NCBI GenBank assembly: GCA_024275165.1
Contig: JAJRZQ010000045.1
Location: 1-46,535, forward strand
Source: a bacterium
GTDB taxonomy: Bacteria > SAR324 > XYD2-FULL-50-16
DNA length: 46,535 nucleotides
Reading direction: 5' to 3'
The notes under the pieces are model-generated. The model did no database searches and was not told where the DNA came from. It saw only the letters and a program-made list of their open reading frames with translations. This document shows positions 17,338 through 26,764 of this stretch, piece after piece; within the stretch, counting starts at the first letter, position 1, and the number at the start of each line of letters is the position of its first letter. Both the position numbers and the translations under genes were made by a program.

Positions 17338-18087
17338 ATGAAACTTGCCCTCATCGGATACGGCCAAATGGGAAAAATGATCGAAAACTGCGCGAGCGAG
17401 CGTGGGGATGAAATCATCTCCACCATCGACCCCTACTCGCCCCAGGCAAAGTTCCCTCAGATCACCGCCGAAAGCCTAGCCGGAGCGGATGCCGCCATTT
17501 GCTTCACCCAACCTGATTCGGCTTTGGAGAATATCCAGAAAGTCTTACAATGCAAAGTCCCCCTCATTATGGGCACGACCGGCTGGACACATCAAATAAA
17601 ACAGGTACGGGCCTGGGTGCAGGAATCCGGTGTCGCCATGCTCTATTCTTCTAATTTCTCCCTGGGCGTCAATCTCTTTTTCCGCATGGTGGAAGAGGCG
17701 ACAAGAATCATCGAACCCTTTGACCTCTATGATGTAATGGGGACCGAGTGGCACCACCGCCTAAAAAAAGACAGCCCCTCGGGCACCGCTTTGACCTTAG
17801 GAGGCTTGCTTTTAGAAAATCTAAGCCGAAAGACCAGCCTGGTTACCGAGCGCTTGGACCGACAACCTAAAGCCGAAGAATTGCACTTTGCCTCGGTTCG
17901 CGGCGGAGCCATCCCAGGGACCCATCAAGTCTTGTTTGATTCCGAGTTCGACAGCATTGAGTTGACCCATCGAGCCCGCACCCGCAAGGGCTTTGCCTAT
18001 GGCAGCCTGCTCGCGGCGAATTGGATTTTGGGCAAAAAAGGTTTTTTCACGGAAAAAGATCTCATGGATCATCTGCTTTACGGCTGA
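17338..18087 (+). CDS. dapB: 4-hydroxy-tetrahydrodipicolinate reductase
   Basis: NAD(P)H-dependent reductase of the lysine/diaminopimelate pathway, feeding peptidoglycan. The start at 17338 (MKLALIGYGQMGKMIE) is chosen because AAAGGAG lies 8 bases upstream and the dinucleotide-binding motif GYGQMGK then falls at the expected N-terminal place; an upstream in-frame ATG adds unrelated residues. The product has 249 residues, normal for the shorter DapB proteins. The substrate signature is present: TEWHHRLKKDSPSGTAL, with the paired histidines and the catalytic Lys. GTTGW and SSNFSLGVN are also typical. Its last 10 bases overlap the convergent ygfZ gene. No other lysine genes are nearby. Confidence 0.95.
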   Translation: MKLALIGYGQMGKMIENCASERGDEIISTIDPYSPQAKFPQITAESLAGADAAICFTQPDSALENIQKVLQCKVPLIMGTTGWTHQIKQVRAWVQESGVAMLYSSNFSLGVNLFFRMVEEATRIIEPFDLYDVMGTEWHHRLKKDSPSGTALTLGGLLLENLSRKTSLVTERLDRQPKAEELHFASVRGGAIPGTHQVLFDSEFDSIELTHRARTRKGFAYGSLLAANWILGKKGFFTEKDLMDHLLYG

Positions 18088-19043
18088 GCCTGCGGGTCTA
18101 TCTCTCGGTCGAGCAAAAGCTCTGAGGTAGCGCAATACAGCGGATGACGGGGCTCCTTCAACCAGATCGTCTCCAAGTAGGCCAAGGCATAGAAAAAACC
18201 CCGTACCTGAATCGACGATCCGCTCGTCACCACCCCGACCTCTTGATCTCCCGCGACAAGCGGAGCCCCGCTCGGAATGGGGTTCGGCCCCTTAAAACAA
18301 AAAAGTTTATGTTTTACCCGCCCCCGATAAGCGATTCGGCTAATGGGCTCTTGCCCGATGTAACACCCCTTGGTAAAGCTTACCGCCCTTTCCAAACCCG
18401 CCTCTTGGGGGAGCCGTTGGTTATCGAAATCAACCCCGGAGCGGCTCAATTCAAAGGCGGGGCGCAATTCCTCAAACAATTCAAAACCCACAGGCCGCAA
18501 CCCCTCTTTTTGCAGCGAAGTAAAACCCTGATCCTGCTGCTCCGCTAAGGCCACAACCCATTCCCCTTGGGCTTTTTTTTGTCGATAAACGACTTGCATC
18601 CCCGCGAGAGGAGCTTGCCCCTCTTCCAGCAACAAATAAAAGCAATCCAGGTTGTCTCGTAGGGTCAACTCTACTTGCTCTACAATACGGTAAAACTCCA
18701 AATGCTGAACTAAACCCGCTTCTTCACCAGGGTCGGTCATTAAAAACAGGTGATCGGAATTCGCCCACAAAAAGCAATCAAAGTGAATCTTGCCGTTTTT
18801 ATCGGTAAACAGGCAACGCACCCCTTCCCGCTCGCCTAATTTTAAAACATCGGCAGTACAAAGCCCTTGGAGGAAGCTTTTTCGATCCGCGCCGCTCACT
18901 TCGATGATTCCCTTGGAAAAGGGGAAAAAGGCCCGAATCGGGGAGGTGAGGTCTTCTCGAGCGGTTAGGTTTAAGGGCAAGGAATGCGGGCCCACTTCAA
19001 CAAATTGGGTATGGGGAAAGTATCGTAAAATTTCTGCGCGCAT
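18078..19043 (-). CDS. ygfZ: folate-binding Fe-S cluster repair protein YgfZ
   Basis: GcvT-like tetrahydrofolate-binding protein that supports Fe-S enzymes such as MiaB. The signature KGCYIGQEPISRIAYRGRV (K-G-C-Y-x-G-Q-E) is exact. The start is ATG at 19043 (MRAEILRYFPHTQ), 7 bases after the lpd stop; the upstream in-frame extension would run back into lpd. The product has 321 residues, within the family range. The N-terminal domain includes SGADRKSFLQGLCTADV, the other common YgfZ motif (usually G-x-D-x-x-x-F-L-x-x). It is the last gene of a trkA-trkH-lpd-ygfZ run and converges with dapB. Confidence 0.93.
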   Translation of the reverse strand: MRAEILRYFPHTQFVEVGPHSLPLNLTAREDLTSPIRAFFPFSKGIIEVSGADRKSFLQGLCTADVLKLGEREGVRCLFTDKNGKIHFDCFLWANSDHLFLMTDPGEEAGLVQHLEFYRIVEQVELTLRDNLDCFYLLLEEGQAPLAGMQVVYRQKKAQGEWVVALAEQQDQGFTSLQKEGLRPVGFELFEELRPAFELSRSGVDFDNQRLPQEAGLERAVSFTKGCYIGQEPISRIAYRGRVKHKLFCFKGPNPIPSGAPLVAGDQEVGVVTSGSSIQVRGFFYALAYLETIWLKEPRHPLYCATSELLLDREIDPQAQP

Positions 19044-19050
19044 AAAAACT

Positions 19051-20448
19051 TTATAGATGATGATTGCGGCCCAGGGCCTGTAAGGCTGCTTCCTTAAAGG
19101 ATTCACTATAGCTCGGGTGAGGTTGCATCGCCCTTTGAATCTCTTCGAGACTTAAACCCAACTCCACCGCTAGGCTCCCCTGACCGATCAGGTCGGTTGC
19201 TCGTTCCCCTACGAGATGGACCCCCAAGACCTTCCCCTCTGCGTTGCTGAGTATTTTGGCAAAACCGTCCAACTCGCCAGAGGCTAGGCTTCGGCCTAAG
19301 GGCCTTAAGGGGAAAAACCCTTTTTTATAGGGAAGTTGCCCCTGGATCAGCGCCTCTTCGGTCTCCCCCACGCTCGCCGCTTCCGGGCTTGTATAAATCA
19401 CCAAGGGAACGGGCCGCGGGGTAAACCCCTCTAAATACCCAGCGAGGATCTCCGCAACCTGCGCCCCCTCTTCACTCGCTTTGTGAGCCAACATATCCCC
19501 CCCAATCAGGTCACCAATGGCAAACACTCTGGGGTTCGTAGTTTGCAACGCTTGATTGACCCGCACAAAACCCCGCGGAGTAATCGCGACCCCCGCCTTG
19601 TCCAGACCCAAACCTTGGGTATTGGGACCCCGCCCCGTGGCCACGAGTATCTTTTCTCCTGAAAGTACGACCTCCTGCCCCTTTTTATTTTTTACCTTCA
19701 ACCGCGCCCCTTCGATGTCGGTCTCTAAAGCCGTTGCCCGGCAACTAAGATGAAACTTGATTCCCTGTTTTTTAAGGCAACGAAGCAATTCCTTAGAGAC
19801 CTCACCATCCATTTCGGCTAAGGGGCGCTCTCGCATTTCAATGATCTCCACCCTCGTGCCAAGACGACTATAGACACTACCCAATTCCAGGCCGATCACT
19901 CCAGCGCCCAAAATCAACAAACTCTGGGGTAGCTGGGTTAAATTCAAGGCCTCGGTCGAGGTCAGAACCCGCTCCCCCTCCAGCTTCAAATTCGGCGGCG
20001 CGGTGGCCCGCGAACCCGTGGCCAAGATACAATGCTCAAAATTCAGGGTCTGTTCACCGGTCTCCCCCCGCACGAGGATTTCATCGTCTCCTTGAAAGCT
20101 TGCCCGGCCCCGCACTACCTGAATTTGGTTTTTCTTCAATAAAAATTCCAGCCCCCGGCGATTGGTCGCCACAACCTGTTGCTTGCGGGCCATCAAAGCG
20201 GCAAAATCGAGGAAGACCTCGGGGGTTACAATTCCATGTATCTTGAATTTATTCTTCACCCCGGCAAAATGCTTGCTCGATTCCAGTAAGGCCTTGGAGG
20301 GGATGCAACCTTCGTTGAGACAGGTGCCGCCTAAAGCGGCCTTTTCAATCAAGGTGACCGCTTTGCCCAGTTGGGCAAGCCGCAGGGCGGCCACATAGCC
20401 ACCAGGGCCAGAGCCGATAATTAAAACAGGGGGTTTGCTTAAATTCAT
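19051..20448 (-). CDS. lpdA: dihydrolipoyl dehydrogenase
   Basis: FAD flavoprotein (E3) that re-oxidises dihydrolipoamide in 2-oxoacid dehydrogenase complexes or the glycine cleavage system. The start is set at 20448 (MNLSKPPVLIIGSG) so that the FAD-binding GSGPGGYVAA begins near residue 11; 465 residues. The redox disulfide motif GGTCLNEGCIPSKALL is intact. Then come ATGSRATAPP, the NAD-binding GAGVIGLELGSVYSRLG, FAIGDLIGGDMLAHKASEEG and the C-terminal HPSYSESFKEAA (catalytic His-Glu pair). No lipoyl-domain tail is present at the N-terminus. No E1/E2 or gcv genes adjoin, so the partner complex is unknown. It is 29 bases downstream of trkH. Confidence 0.95.
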   Translation of the reverse strand: MNLSKPPVLIIGSGPGGYVAALRLAQLGKAVTLIEKAALGGTCLNEGCIPSKALLESSKHFAGVKNKFKIHGIVTPEVFLDFAALMARKQQVVATNRRGLEFLLKKNQIQVVRGRASFQGDDEILVRGETGEQTLNFEHCILATGSRATAPPNLKLEGERVLTSTEALNLTQLPQSLLILGAGVIGLELGSVYSRLGTRVEIIEMRERPLAEMDGEVSKELLRCLKKQGIKFHLSCRATALETDIEGARLKVKNKKGQEVVLSGEKILVATGRGPNTQGLGLDKAGVAITPRGFVRVNQALQTTNPRVFAIGDLIGGDMLAHKASEEGAQVAEILAGYLEGFTPRPVPLVIYTSPEAASVGETEEALIQGQLPYKKGFFPLRPLGRSLASGELDGFAKILSNAEGKVLGVHLVGERATDLIGQGSLAVELGLSLEEIQRAMQPHPSYSESFKEAALQALGRNHHL

Positions 20449-20477
20449 AAGAATACAAAAAACAAGGTTAAGGCTCC

Positions 20478-21932
20478 CTAACCCTTTTTCCAGGTTTGCG
20501 GTAAAAAGAGCAAAAGCAGGGTTAAAATCTCTAAGCGGCCCATGACCATATTGAGGGACAAAACCCATTTGGTAAAGCTGCCCAAGTGCCCGTAATTATC
20601 GGTCGGGCCGACCTCTCCCAAACCGGGGCCAATATTGCTCAAACAAGCAATGACCGCGCTGATTGCCGTGGTGAGGTCGGAGATTTCAATACTCACCAGC
20701 AAAACCGAGCAGATCATGACGGTCAGGTAGATAAAGCTGAAGCCAAGAATGCTCGAGAGCAAGCTCCGCCCAACGATTCCCTCCCCCAATTTAACGGTTC
20801 GCACCAGATTGGGATGCAGCAGCTTCAACATTTCGCCGTACATGTATTTAAAAATCAACAACACCCGAACTGTTTTCATCCCCCCCGCAGTGCTGCCCGC
20901 GCTCCCCCCAACCAACATCAGCAAGAGGAGCAAAAATTGACCGTAAACAGGCCAATACTCATAATCCGCCGTACCAAACCCGGTCGTGGTCATGATCGAG
21001 ACCACGGTAAAAAATACCCCGCGAATCACGGTGGCGTCCAAACCCTCTTGGGTAAAGTAGATGGTCGCTAAGATCGTTAAGGCGGCGGCGAGCAGCAGGC
21101 CTAAGTAAAACTGACATTCCGCGTCCCTCCAATACTGGCTCACCTTGAAGTTGCGAAAGAAAAAATGATAATGCAGGGCAAAGTTGATCACCGCAATCGT
21201 CATGAACAAAAGGATGATCCATTCCGCCAAGGGGTTGTGAAACCCCGCCACACTTGTATTTTGGGTAGAAAACCCACCGGTGGACATAGTTGTAAAAGCA
21301 TGACAGGTCGCATCAAAGAGACTATACCCCGCCAGCCAAAGCAAGCCGATTAAAATCACGGTTAAAATGGCATAGACCTCCCATAATACCTTGGCCGTAT
21401 CTTGAATTCGCGGGGTGAGTTTTTCTGCCGTGGGCCCGGGCACCTCGGCCTGAAAGAGGCTCATCCCCCCACCGATATTCAAATAGGGTACAATCGCCAA
21501 GGTGAGCACGATAATCCCCATTCCCCCAAACCATTGGGTCAGGCTTCGCCACAGTAAAAGCTCGGGGCTTAGGCCTTCGATATTGCTTAAAATGCTCGCC
21601 CCCGTGGTGGTAAACCCCGAAATCGACTCAAAATAAGCGTCCGTAAAGCTTGCCGTCGCCCCGGAAAACCAAAAGGGCAACGCCCCAAACAACCCCGCCG
21701 CGAGCCAACCGAAACTTACCAAGGCAAAACCGTCTTTACTTTTAAAATGCCGTTCTGATTTGGGAATAAACAACAGCAGCAACCCGGCCACCACCGTAAC
21801 CCCAAAGCTTATGGCCAGGGCGATGAAGTCCCTTTGTTCCGTCAAATAAGAATAGGCCAGGGGAACCAAAAGCCCCAAGGCAACCACGAGAACAATCACC
21901 CCTAAGGCTTTGAAGATGCTGTTAAACTGCAT
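20478..21932 (-). CDS. trkH: Trk-type potassium uptake protein TrkH
   Basis: Potassium-translocating membrane subunit, 484 residues, with about ten predicted membrane helices and the four P-loop repeats of the SKT family. The filter segments are recognisable: ISGFTTTGASIL, FTTMSTGGFSTQN, VSIMTTTGFGTADY and CLSNIGPGLGEVG. The C-terminal MGRLEILTLLLLFLP is the usual TrkH end. ATG 21932 abuts the trkA stop, and a GAGGTGG ribosome site lies inside the end of trkA, so translation is coupled. With TrkA it forms the NAD(H)/ATP-gated K+ uptake system. Confidence 0.96.
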   Translation of the reverse strand: MQFNSIFKALGVIVLVVALGLLVPLAYSYLTEQRDFIALAISFGVTVVAGLLLLFIPKSERHFKSKDGFALVSFGWLAAGLFGALPFWFSGATASFTDAYFESISGFTTTGASILSNIEGLSPELLLWRSLTQWFGGMGIIVLTLAIVPYLNIGGGMSLFQAEVPGPTAEKLTPRIQDTAKVLWEVYAILTVILIGLLWLAGYSLFDATCHAFTTMSTGGFSTQNTSVAGFHNPLAEWIILLFMTIAVINFALHYHFFFRNFKVSQYWRDAECQFYLGLLLAAALTILATIYFTQEGLDATVIRGVFFTVVSIMTTTGFGTADYEYWPVYGQFLLLLLMLVGGSAGSTAGGMKTVRVLLIFKYMYGEMLKLLHPNLVRTVKLGEGIVGRSLLSSILGFSFIYLTVMICSVLLVSIEISDLTTAISAVIACLSNIGPGLGEVGPTDNYGHLGSFTKWVLSLNMVMGRLEILTLLLLFLPQTWKKG

Positions 21933-23294
21933 TTATACCACCTCTTTGGCGTGAAACAGGGTTCGGGCTTTTTTTCGATCCAACTGATGAAACAACAAAA
22001 TAATTTGATCCCCTGCCCCGAGTACGGTGTCGGCTTGAGGTAAGATAAACTTTTGCCCCCGCTTGATCATGGCAATCCGCAAATCCACGGAGCAACCAAG
22101 GGCAGCCAAGTCTTTGCCCACGCAGGGGGCATCGGCATCCATCTTCATCTCTTGGATTTCGATATGCCCCACATTGCAAAAGGAGCTAAGGGTAATCCCC
22201 TTAACAAAGCGGCTGAGATACTTCCCCGTGACTTGTCTCGGGTTTAACGCCGCGTGAATGGGGGTGGCGTGTTCGATGATGGAGGTCATCTCCACCTGCT
22301 TCACCAAAGCTAAGGTGCGCGGCACCCTTAAACTTTGGGCCAAAAGACAAGAAGCGATGTTCACCTCTTCATTGTTGGTTAAGGAATAAAAATGATGCGC
22401 TTCTTCCAACCCTTCTGCTAAGAGTTGATTTTTATCCGTCCCATCAAAGTTGAGCACCATGGTTTTTTCCAAATGCTCCGATAGATATTGACAGCGATCC
22501 GCATTGATTTCAATGATCTTAACCTCATACCCCTCTTCTTCTAAGGCTTTTGCCAACCATAAACCGATGTTCCCCCCTCCATTGATAAAGATGCGATTGC
22601 GATCTTTTTGGTATTGCCGATAACCTAGATAGGCGCGCAGGTCGGAATGAAGATAGGAGTGGATAAAGAAATATAGACGGTCCCCCTCTTCCACAATCAT
22701 TTCGGAAGTGGCGACAATGGAACGCTCGTTGCGCATAATTAAAGCCAGCTCTCCATTGCGTTCCAGCAGCCACTTGCGGACCTCCTTCCCGCTTTTGCCG
22801 ATAATTTGGCAGTAGGGCTGGACTCGGTACCCCACTAAAAGCATATCCCCCCCAAAAAAATCTTGTTTCTCAATTAAATTAGGGGTCAAGGTGAGCTGGG
22901 TTAACTCTAAGGCGGCAAGGCGAACCGGATTAATCACCACATCAATGCCTAAAGTCTCTTGGGTTTGCTTGCGCTTACTGCCTTGCAAGTCGATTTGCCG
23001 AATCCGGCAGAAGGTTTTCTTCGCTCCCGCCTCCTTGGCCATCTTGCAAGAAATCATATTGGTCTCGTCATCACTGGTAATGGCCAAAAACAAATCGACC
23101 TCTTCCATTCCCCGATGGTTAAACAGCGGGCAATCAACCAGGTTCACCTCTAGGGTTTTTACCCCGAATTCATTGCGAATGCGCTCTAGGGTCTCTCCAT
23201 TGAAATCAATAACGGTAATCTTGGGGTAATCGCGGTAAAGGGCGGCAATCAGATTGTAGCCGACTTCTCCGGCGCCTGCGATGATAATATTCAA
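21933..23294 (-). CDS. trkA: Trk system potassium uptake regulatory protein TrkA
   Basis: Peripheral cytoplasmic gating subunit for TrkH, 453 residues, with two tandem RCK-N/RCK-C units. The first Rossmann motif is IIIAGAGEVGYNLI at the N-terminus, followed by VTVIDFNGETLERI. The second is IFINGGGNIGLWLAKALEEEGYEVKI around 230, written here as GGGNIGLWLAK. Both RCK-C domains are present (GDMLLVGYRV; CVGKDLAALG ... LGAGDQIIL). The start is TTG at 23294 with AAGGGGA just upstream. It is the first gene of the trkA-trkH-lpd-ygfZ run. Confidence 0.95.
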   Translation of the reverse strand: MNIIIAGAGEVGYNLIAALYRDYPKITVIDFNGETLERIRNEFGVKTLEVNLVDCPLFNHRGMEEVDLFLAITSDDETNMISCKMAKEAGAKKTFCRIRQIDLQGSKRKQTQETLGIDVVINPVRLAALELTQLTLTPNLIEKQDFFGGDMLLVGYRVQPYCQIIGKSGKEVRKWLLERNGELALIMRNERSIVATSEMIVEEGDRLYFFIHSYLHSDLRAYLGYRQYQKDRNRIFINGGGNIGLWLAKALEEEGYEVKIIEINADRCQYLSEHLEKTMVLNFDGTDKNQLLAEGLEEAHHFYSLTNNEEVNIASCLLAQSLRVPRTLALVKQVEMTSIIEHATPIHAALNPRQVTGKYLSRFVKGITLSSFCNVGHIEIQEMKMDADAPCVGKDLAALGCSVDLRIAMIKRGQKFILPQADTVLGAGDQIILLFHQLDRKKARTLFHAKEVV

Positions 23295-23343
23295 AAATCC
23301 CCTTGAAAAATGAGGGAAGAGGCAGAAGAATGAACCTTCATCA

Positions 23344-23372
23344 AATTAAGGGCAGTGCCTCCCCCCTGTCAA
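23344..23372 (-). promoter_or_regulatory. putative promoter for trkA
   Basis: Minus strand TTGACA (23372-23367), 17-base spacer, TTAATT (23349-23344). The -35 is perfect and the -10 is weak. The spacer contains the small palindrome GGCACTGCC. The start site would be about 43 bases before the TTG start of trkA. Confidence 0.45.
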
Positions 23373-23388
23373 GGGTTGGCAATGGCGG

Positions 23389-23418
23389 TTGACCTTTTGG
23401 GCCACTTGAGCCTAAAAA
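23389..23418 (+). promoter_or_regulatory. putative promoter for the yajC-secDF operon
   Basis: TTGACC (23389-23394), 18-base spacer, TAAAAA (23413-23418). It is divergent from the trkA promoter, with the two -35 elements 16 bases apart. The yajC ATG is at 23466. Confidence 0.4.
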
Positions 23419-23465
23419 GGTAGATGCTTTTGTATATCTCAACCCTTCGTCTATTGAATTAAAAA

Positions 23466-23816
23466 ATGATCCTTCTACCCAGCAACCTCTTTGCCGCGGC
23501 CGAGCAAGCCCAAAACCCCCTAACAGGTCAGATTTTTCTTTTCGGGCTGATTTTTCTGATTTTTTATTTTCTTGTTCTGCGCCCCCAAAATAAAAAAACA
23601 CAGGCCCATAAAGCCATGCTGACAACCTTAGACAAGGGCAACGAGGTGATCACTACCGGAGGAATCTACGGCAAGGTCCACAAAAAACCCAGCCCAGATG
23701 AAAACCAAGTTCTCCTTGAAATCGCGGAAAAAACCATCATCAAAATCCAAAAAAGCCAGGTCGGCGAACTGGTCAAAGAATCTCCCAAAGAGGCCAAGGC
23801 CAAATCGGAGGCATAA
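23466..23816 (+). CDS. yajC: preprotein translocase subunit YajC
   Basis: Small accessory membrane protein of SecDF-YajC, 116 residues. One membrane helix (about 22-40, QIFLFGLIFLIFYFLVLRP) is followed by the conserved RPQNKK and a cytoplasmic domain with LDKGNEVITTGGIYGKV, the YajC signature. The C-terminus is Lys/Glu-rich. It is the first gene of yajC-secD-secF-argS-glyS-hisI, with secD starting 6 bases after its stop. Confidence 0.96.
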   Translation: MILLPSNLFAAAEQAQNPLTGQIFLFGLIFLIFYFLVLRPQNKKTQAHKAMLTTLDKGNEVITTGGIYGKVHKKPSPDENQVLLEIAEKTIIKIQKSQVGELVKESPKEAKAKSEA

Positions 23817-23822
23817 TCCAAC

Positions 23823-25832
23823 ATGAGTACCACGACCAAGGGCCTGATCATTCTTTTTATCCTGCTCATTGCCCTGTATAACAATATCCCGACTCTCGAG
23901 GCCCTCCTGCCCCAGCGAGGGGAACAAACCGCTCAAGAGACCCAAAAGAAAATCGAGCGATACCAAAAAGAAATCGCTAGCCTCACCCAGGTGCAATTGG
24001 TTTTGGCAGAAGCAAAGAAAAACCGCATCCAATTGATGGGCGACAGCCCCCTCCCTCAGGTCACCGAGCTTGCCGGCCTAAAAGAATTGCTCGCGCCCTT
24101 TGCCCAAAAAGGGGATTTCTTGGTCTTGAAAAACCCGGAAGAAAAAAAGGTTTTTATCAGTAAGGTGGCCAAGCAATTCAATGCCATCTTAACCGAAGCG
24201 CGCAAGATTCAAGGCTGGGAAAAAGGAGAGGACAGCGAAAGCATTATCTTAAAGGTTGCCCCCAACAAACGCATGAGCGATCAAATCGAACCTTTAAAAT
24301 CCCTGCTCGCCGGCTCCATGGATTTAACCTATTCCCCAGACCAATCCGCCTACATCTTGCGCAAAAGGAGCAGCGAAAATATCGTTAATCTCGGGTTGGA
24401 CCTGCAAGGGGGAATGTATCAAGATATCGGGGTCGATACCGACACGGTCGTTGAATCGGTTTTAAAGCATTACCTGCAAACCATTGAGGATCGCCTTTTA
24501 GAAGACAACATCAATTACGATGAAGTGCGGCTCTTGGAAGATAAAAGTCTCGAGGTGGTTTTAGAGGCCGATGAACAAATCAACCTCCAAGAGGAGAATT
24601 GGCTTTCCATTACCGATCTAATCTTTGATGTCGAGCAGCAGGGGAGTCATTACCGTTTTACCCTCACCACGGATGAAGAAAAACAGATCCGCAAAAAAGC
24701 GGTCGACCAAGCTTTGGAAACGATTCGCAACCGGATTGACCAATTAGGAGTCAAAGAACCCAGTATCCAACGGCATGGGGATAACAGCATCATCATTCAA
24801 TTGCCGGGATTAAAAGACCCGGAACAGGCACGCAGAGTGATCTCGCAAGTAGCCGTACTCGAATTCATGCTGGTCGCCCAAAACGGCGATCCCAATGCGC
24901 TGAAAAAGGATCAAATCCTTTTATTTGAGGAACAACGCGACCCCATCACCAAAGAAGTGATCCAAACCCGCCCTTGGGTGTTGGAAAACAAAGTACTCCT
25001 ACAAGGCAACCTGATCCGCGACGCGCGGGTGGGTTTTATGCGCGCCGGGGATGCTTTTGTCTCCATGTCCTTTGATGACGAGGGAACCAAGGCCTTTGCC
25101 CAGATCACCACCGACAGCGTTGGCCGCCAGTTGGCAATCGTACTGGATAACAAGGTGCAATCCGCCCCCCGCATCAACGAGCCGATTCAAGGAGGAGAAG
25201 CGCAAATCACCGGGAACTTTAGCCCTGAAGAAGCCAGTGAACTGGCTCTCGTCTTGCGTTCCGGCGCCTTGCCCGCACCCATCATCATTCATGAAGAGCG
25301 CACCGTGGGGGCAAGCCTGGGCGACGACTCCATTCGCATGGCCATGACCTCCTTAGTCATTGGTTTTGGCATCGTGATCTTTTTTATGATTCTTTATTAC
25401 CAACTCTCGGGTATCTTTTCGGTGCTGGCGCTATTGTTCAACTTGGTGCTGATTGTCGCTGTCTTGGCTTACTTCGGCGCTACCCTGACCCTTCCGGGGA
25501 TGGCGGGAATCGTTTTGACCATCGGGATGGCGGTGGACGCGAATGTATTGATCTTTGAACGAATTCGAGAAGAAATGCAAAAGCGGGTGGCCCCTCGCAG
25601 AGCCATTAATTTGGGCTTTCAAAAAGCGACGATGACTATTTTAGATGCCAACATCACCACGATTTTAGCGGCAATCATCCTCTTTCAATTCGGGACAGGC
25701 CCCATCAAGGGATTTGCCGTGACCCTCTCCATCGGTATTGTGGCGAGCATGTTTACGGCAATCTTCGTCTCTCGTTTTCTTTTTGAAGTGGTTTATTTAA
25801 GAAAATCCCGCTTGGAAAAAATTTCCATCTAA
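23823..25832 (+). CDS. secD: protein translocase subunit SecD
   Basis: RND-family membrane subunit that uses the proton gradient to complete protein export. It has 669 residues: one N-terminal helix (~8-25), a large periplasmic region, then five helices (~500-660). Family motifs are LGLDLQGGMY (~190-199), NRIDQLGVKEPSIQ, FSPEEASELALVLRSGALPA, ERTVGASLGDDSI, PGMAGIVLTIGMAVDANVL (with the proton-path Asp) and the ANITTILAAIIL helix. The region before LGLDLQGG is some 65 residues longer than in E. coli SecD and contains a coiled-coil-prone, Gln/Lys/Glu-rich stretch (~37-75). It is a normal SecD apart from that. secF follows after 29 bases. Confidence 0.96.
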   Translation: MSTTTKGLIILFILLIALYNNIPTLEALLPQRGEQTAQETQKKIERYQKEIASLTQVQLVLAEAKKNRIQLMGDSPLPQVTELAGLKELLAPFAQKGDFLVLKNPEEKKVFISKVAKQFNAILTEARKIQGWEKGEDSESIILKVAPNKRMSDQIEPLKSLLAGSMDLTYSPDQSAYILRKRSSENIVNLGLDLQGGMYQDIGVDTDTVVESVLKHYLQTIEDRLLEDNINYDEVRLLEDKSLEVVLEADEQINLQEENWLSITDLIFDVEQQGSHYRFTLTTDEEKQIRKKAVDQALETIRNRIDQLGVKEPSIQRHGDNSIIIQLPGLKDPEQARRVISQVAVLEFMLVAQNGDPNALKKDQILLFEEQRDPITKEVIQTRPWVLENKVLLQGNLIRDARVGFMRAGDAFVSMSFDDEGTKAFAQITTDSVGRQLAIVLDNKVQSAPRINEPIQGGEAQITGNFSPEEASELALVLRSGALPAPIIIHEERTVGASLGDDSIRMAMTSLVIGFGIVIFFMILYYQLSGIFSVLALLFNLVLIVAVLAYFGATLTLPGMAGIVLTIGMAVDANVLIFERIREEMQKRVAPRRAINLGFQKATMTILDANITTILAAIILFQFGTGPIKGFAVTLSIGIVASMFTAIFVSRFLFEVVYLRKSRLEKISI

Positions 25833-25861
25833 CTAACCGAAATCCGCCTCAGGGCCACAGC

Positions 25862-26761
25862 ATGCAATTCTTTAATAAAATTCCATCTTTTCAGATCATG
25901 GCTAAACAGAAAATCGCCTTCGCGATTTCTCTAGCCTTGATTATTTTGGGAATCTCTAGTTTTTTTGCCAACGGCATCCGCTACGGTATCGACTTCAACG
26001 GGGGAACCCTGATCCAGGTTAAGTTTACCGCCCCGCCCCCCTTAGCGGAGATTCGCAGCCTCTTAAACAATAAACTGGGCTACTTAGTCGAGATCATTAC
26101 CTTTGGCAGCGCAGAAGACAACGAAATCCTGATCACCTTACCCCAAGAGGCCTTGAGTACGCTTGGGCAAGACCTGCAAACTCGTTTGAAAGGTCTTTTG
26201 AGCAGTCGCTTCGATCACTTTTCCGAGATTCGCCGAGTGGAATCCGTGGGCCCCAAGGTGGGGGAAGAATTACGCATGAAAGCCTTGGAGGCGGGACTAT
26301 TTACCCTGGTGGGCATCTTAATCTATATTAGCGTCCGTTTTCGCTTCAATTACGCTTTTGGCGCTGTTGCCGCGCTCTTTCATGATGTCTTGATCACCAT
26401 GGGGGTTTTTGTTCTTTTGGGGAAAGAGTTCAACCTCACCACGGTCGCCGCTTTATTGACCATCATTGGTTATTCCCTAAACGATACCATTGTGGTTTTT
26501 GATCGGATTCGGGAAAATGTTTCCCGTTTACCAAAAACCAGCTTATTGGATATCGTCAACTTGAGTGTAAATGAAACCTTAAGCCGCACCATTCTCACCA
26601 GTTTAACCACTTTTTTCGTGGTGGCCATTTTGTTTTTCTTTGGGGGGCAGATCATTCACGATTTCAGTTTCGCCATGATGATCGGCTTACTGGTAGGAAC
26701 CTACTCCAGCATCTTTGTAGCCAGCCCCATCATGATCTTTTTTGACCGGCTCCGCAGCTGA
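25862..26761 (+). CDS. secF: protein translocase subunit SecF
   Basis: Partner of SecD, 299 residues with six membrane helices: one at ~15-35, then five between ~140 and 295. The periplasmic motif GIDFNGGTLIQVKF (family G-x-D-F-x-G-G), RVESVGPKVGEEL, then RFRFNYAFGAVAALFHDV and GYSLNDTIVVFDRIREN are diagnostic. The TGA stop is followed directly by argS (TTG at 26762, ATG at 26765). Confidence 0.97.
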   Translation: MQFFNKIPSFQIMAKQKIAFAISLALIILGISSFFANGIRYGIDFNGGTLIQVKFTAPPPLAEIRSLLNNKLGYLVEIITFGSAEDNEILITLPQEALSTLGQDLQTRLKGLLSSRFDHFSEIRRVESVGPKVGEELRMKALEAGLFTLVGILIYISVRFRFNYAFGAVAALFHDVLITMGVFVLLGKEFNLTTVAALLTIIGYSLNDTIVVFDRIRENVSRLPKTSLLDIVNLSVNETLSRTILTSLTTFFVVAILFFFGGQIIHDFSFAMMIGLLVGTYSSIFVASPIMIFFDRLRS

Positions 26762-26764
26762 TTG

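Noticed and set aside
23823-24390. Unusually long SecD N-terminal periplasmic region as a new domain
   Set aside because: E. coli SecD also has a long region before LGLDL(Q/R)GG; the extra ~65 residues are coiled-coil-prone filler and not clearly a new domain.
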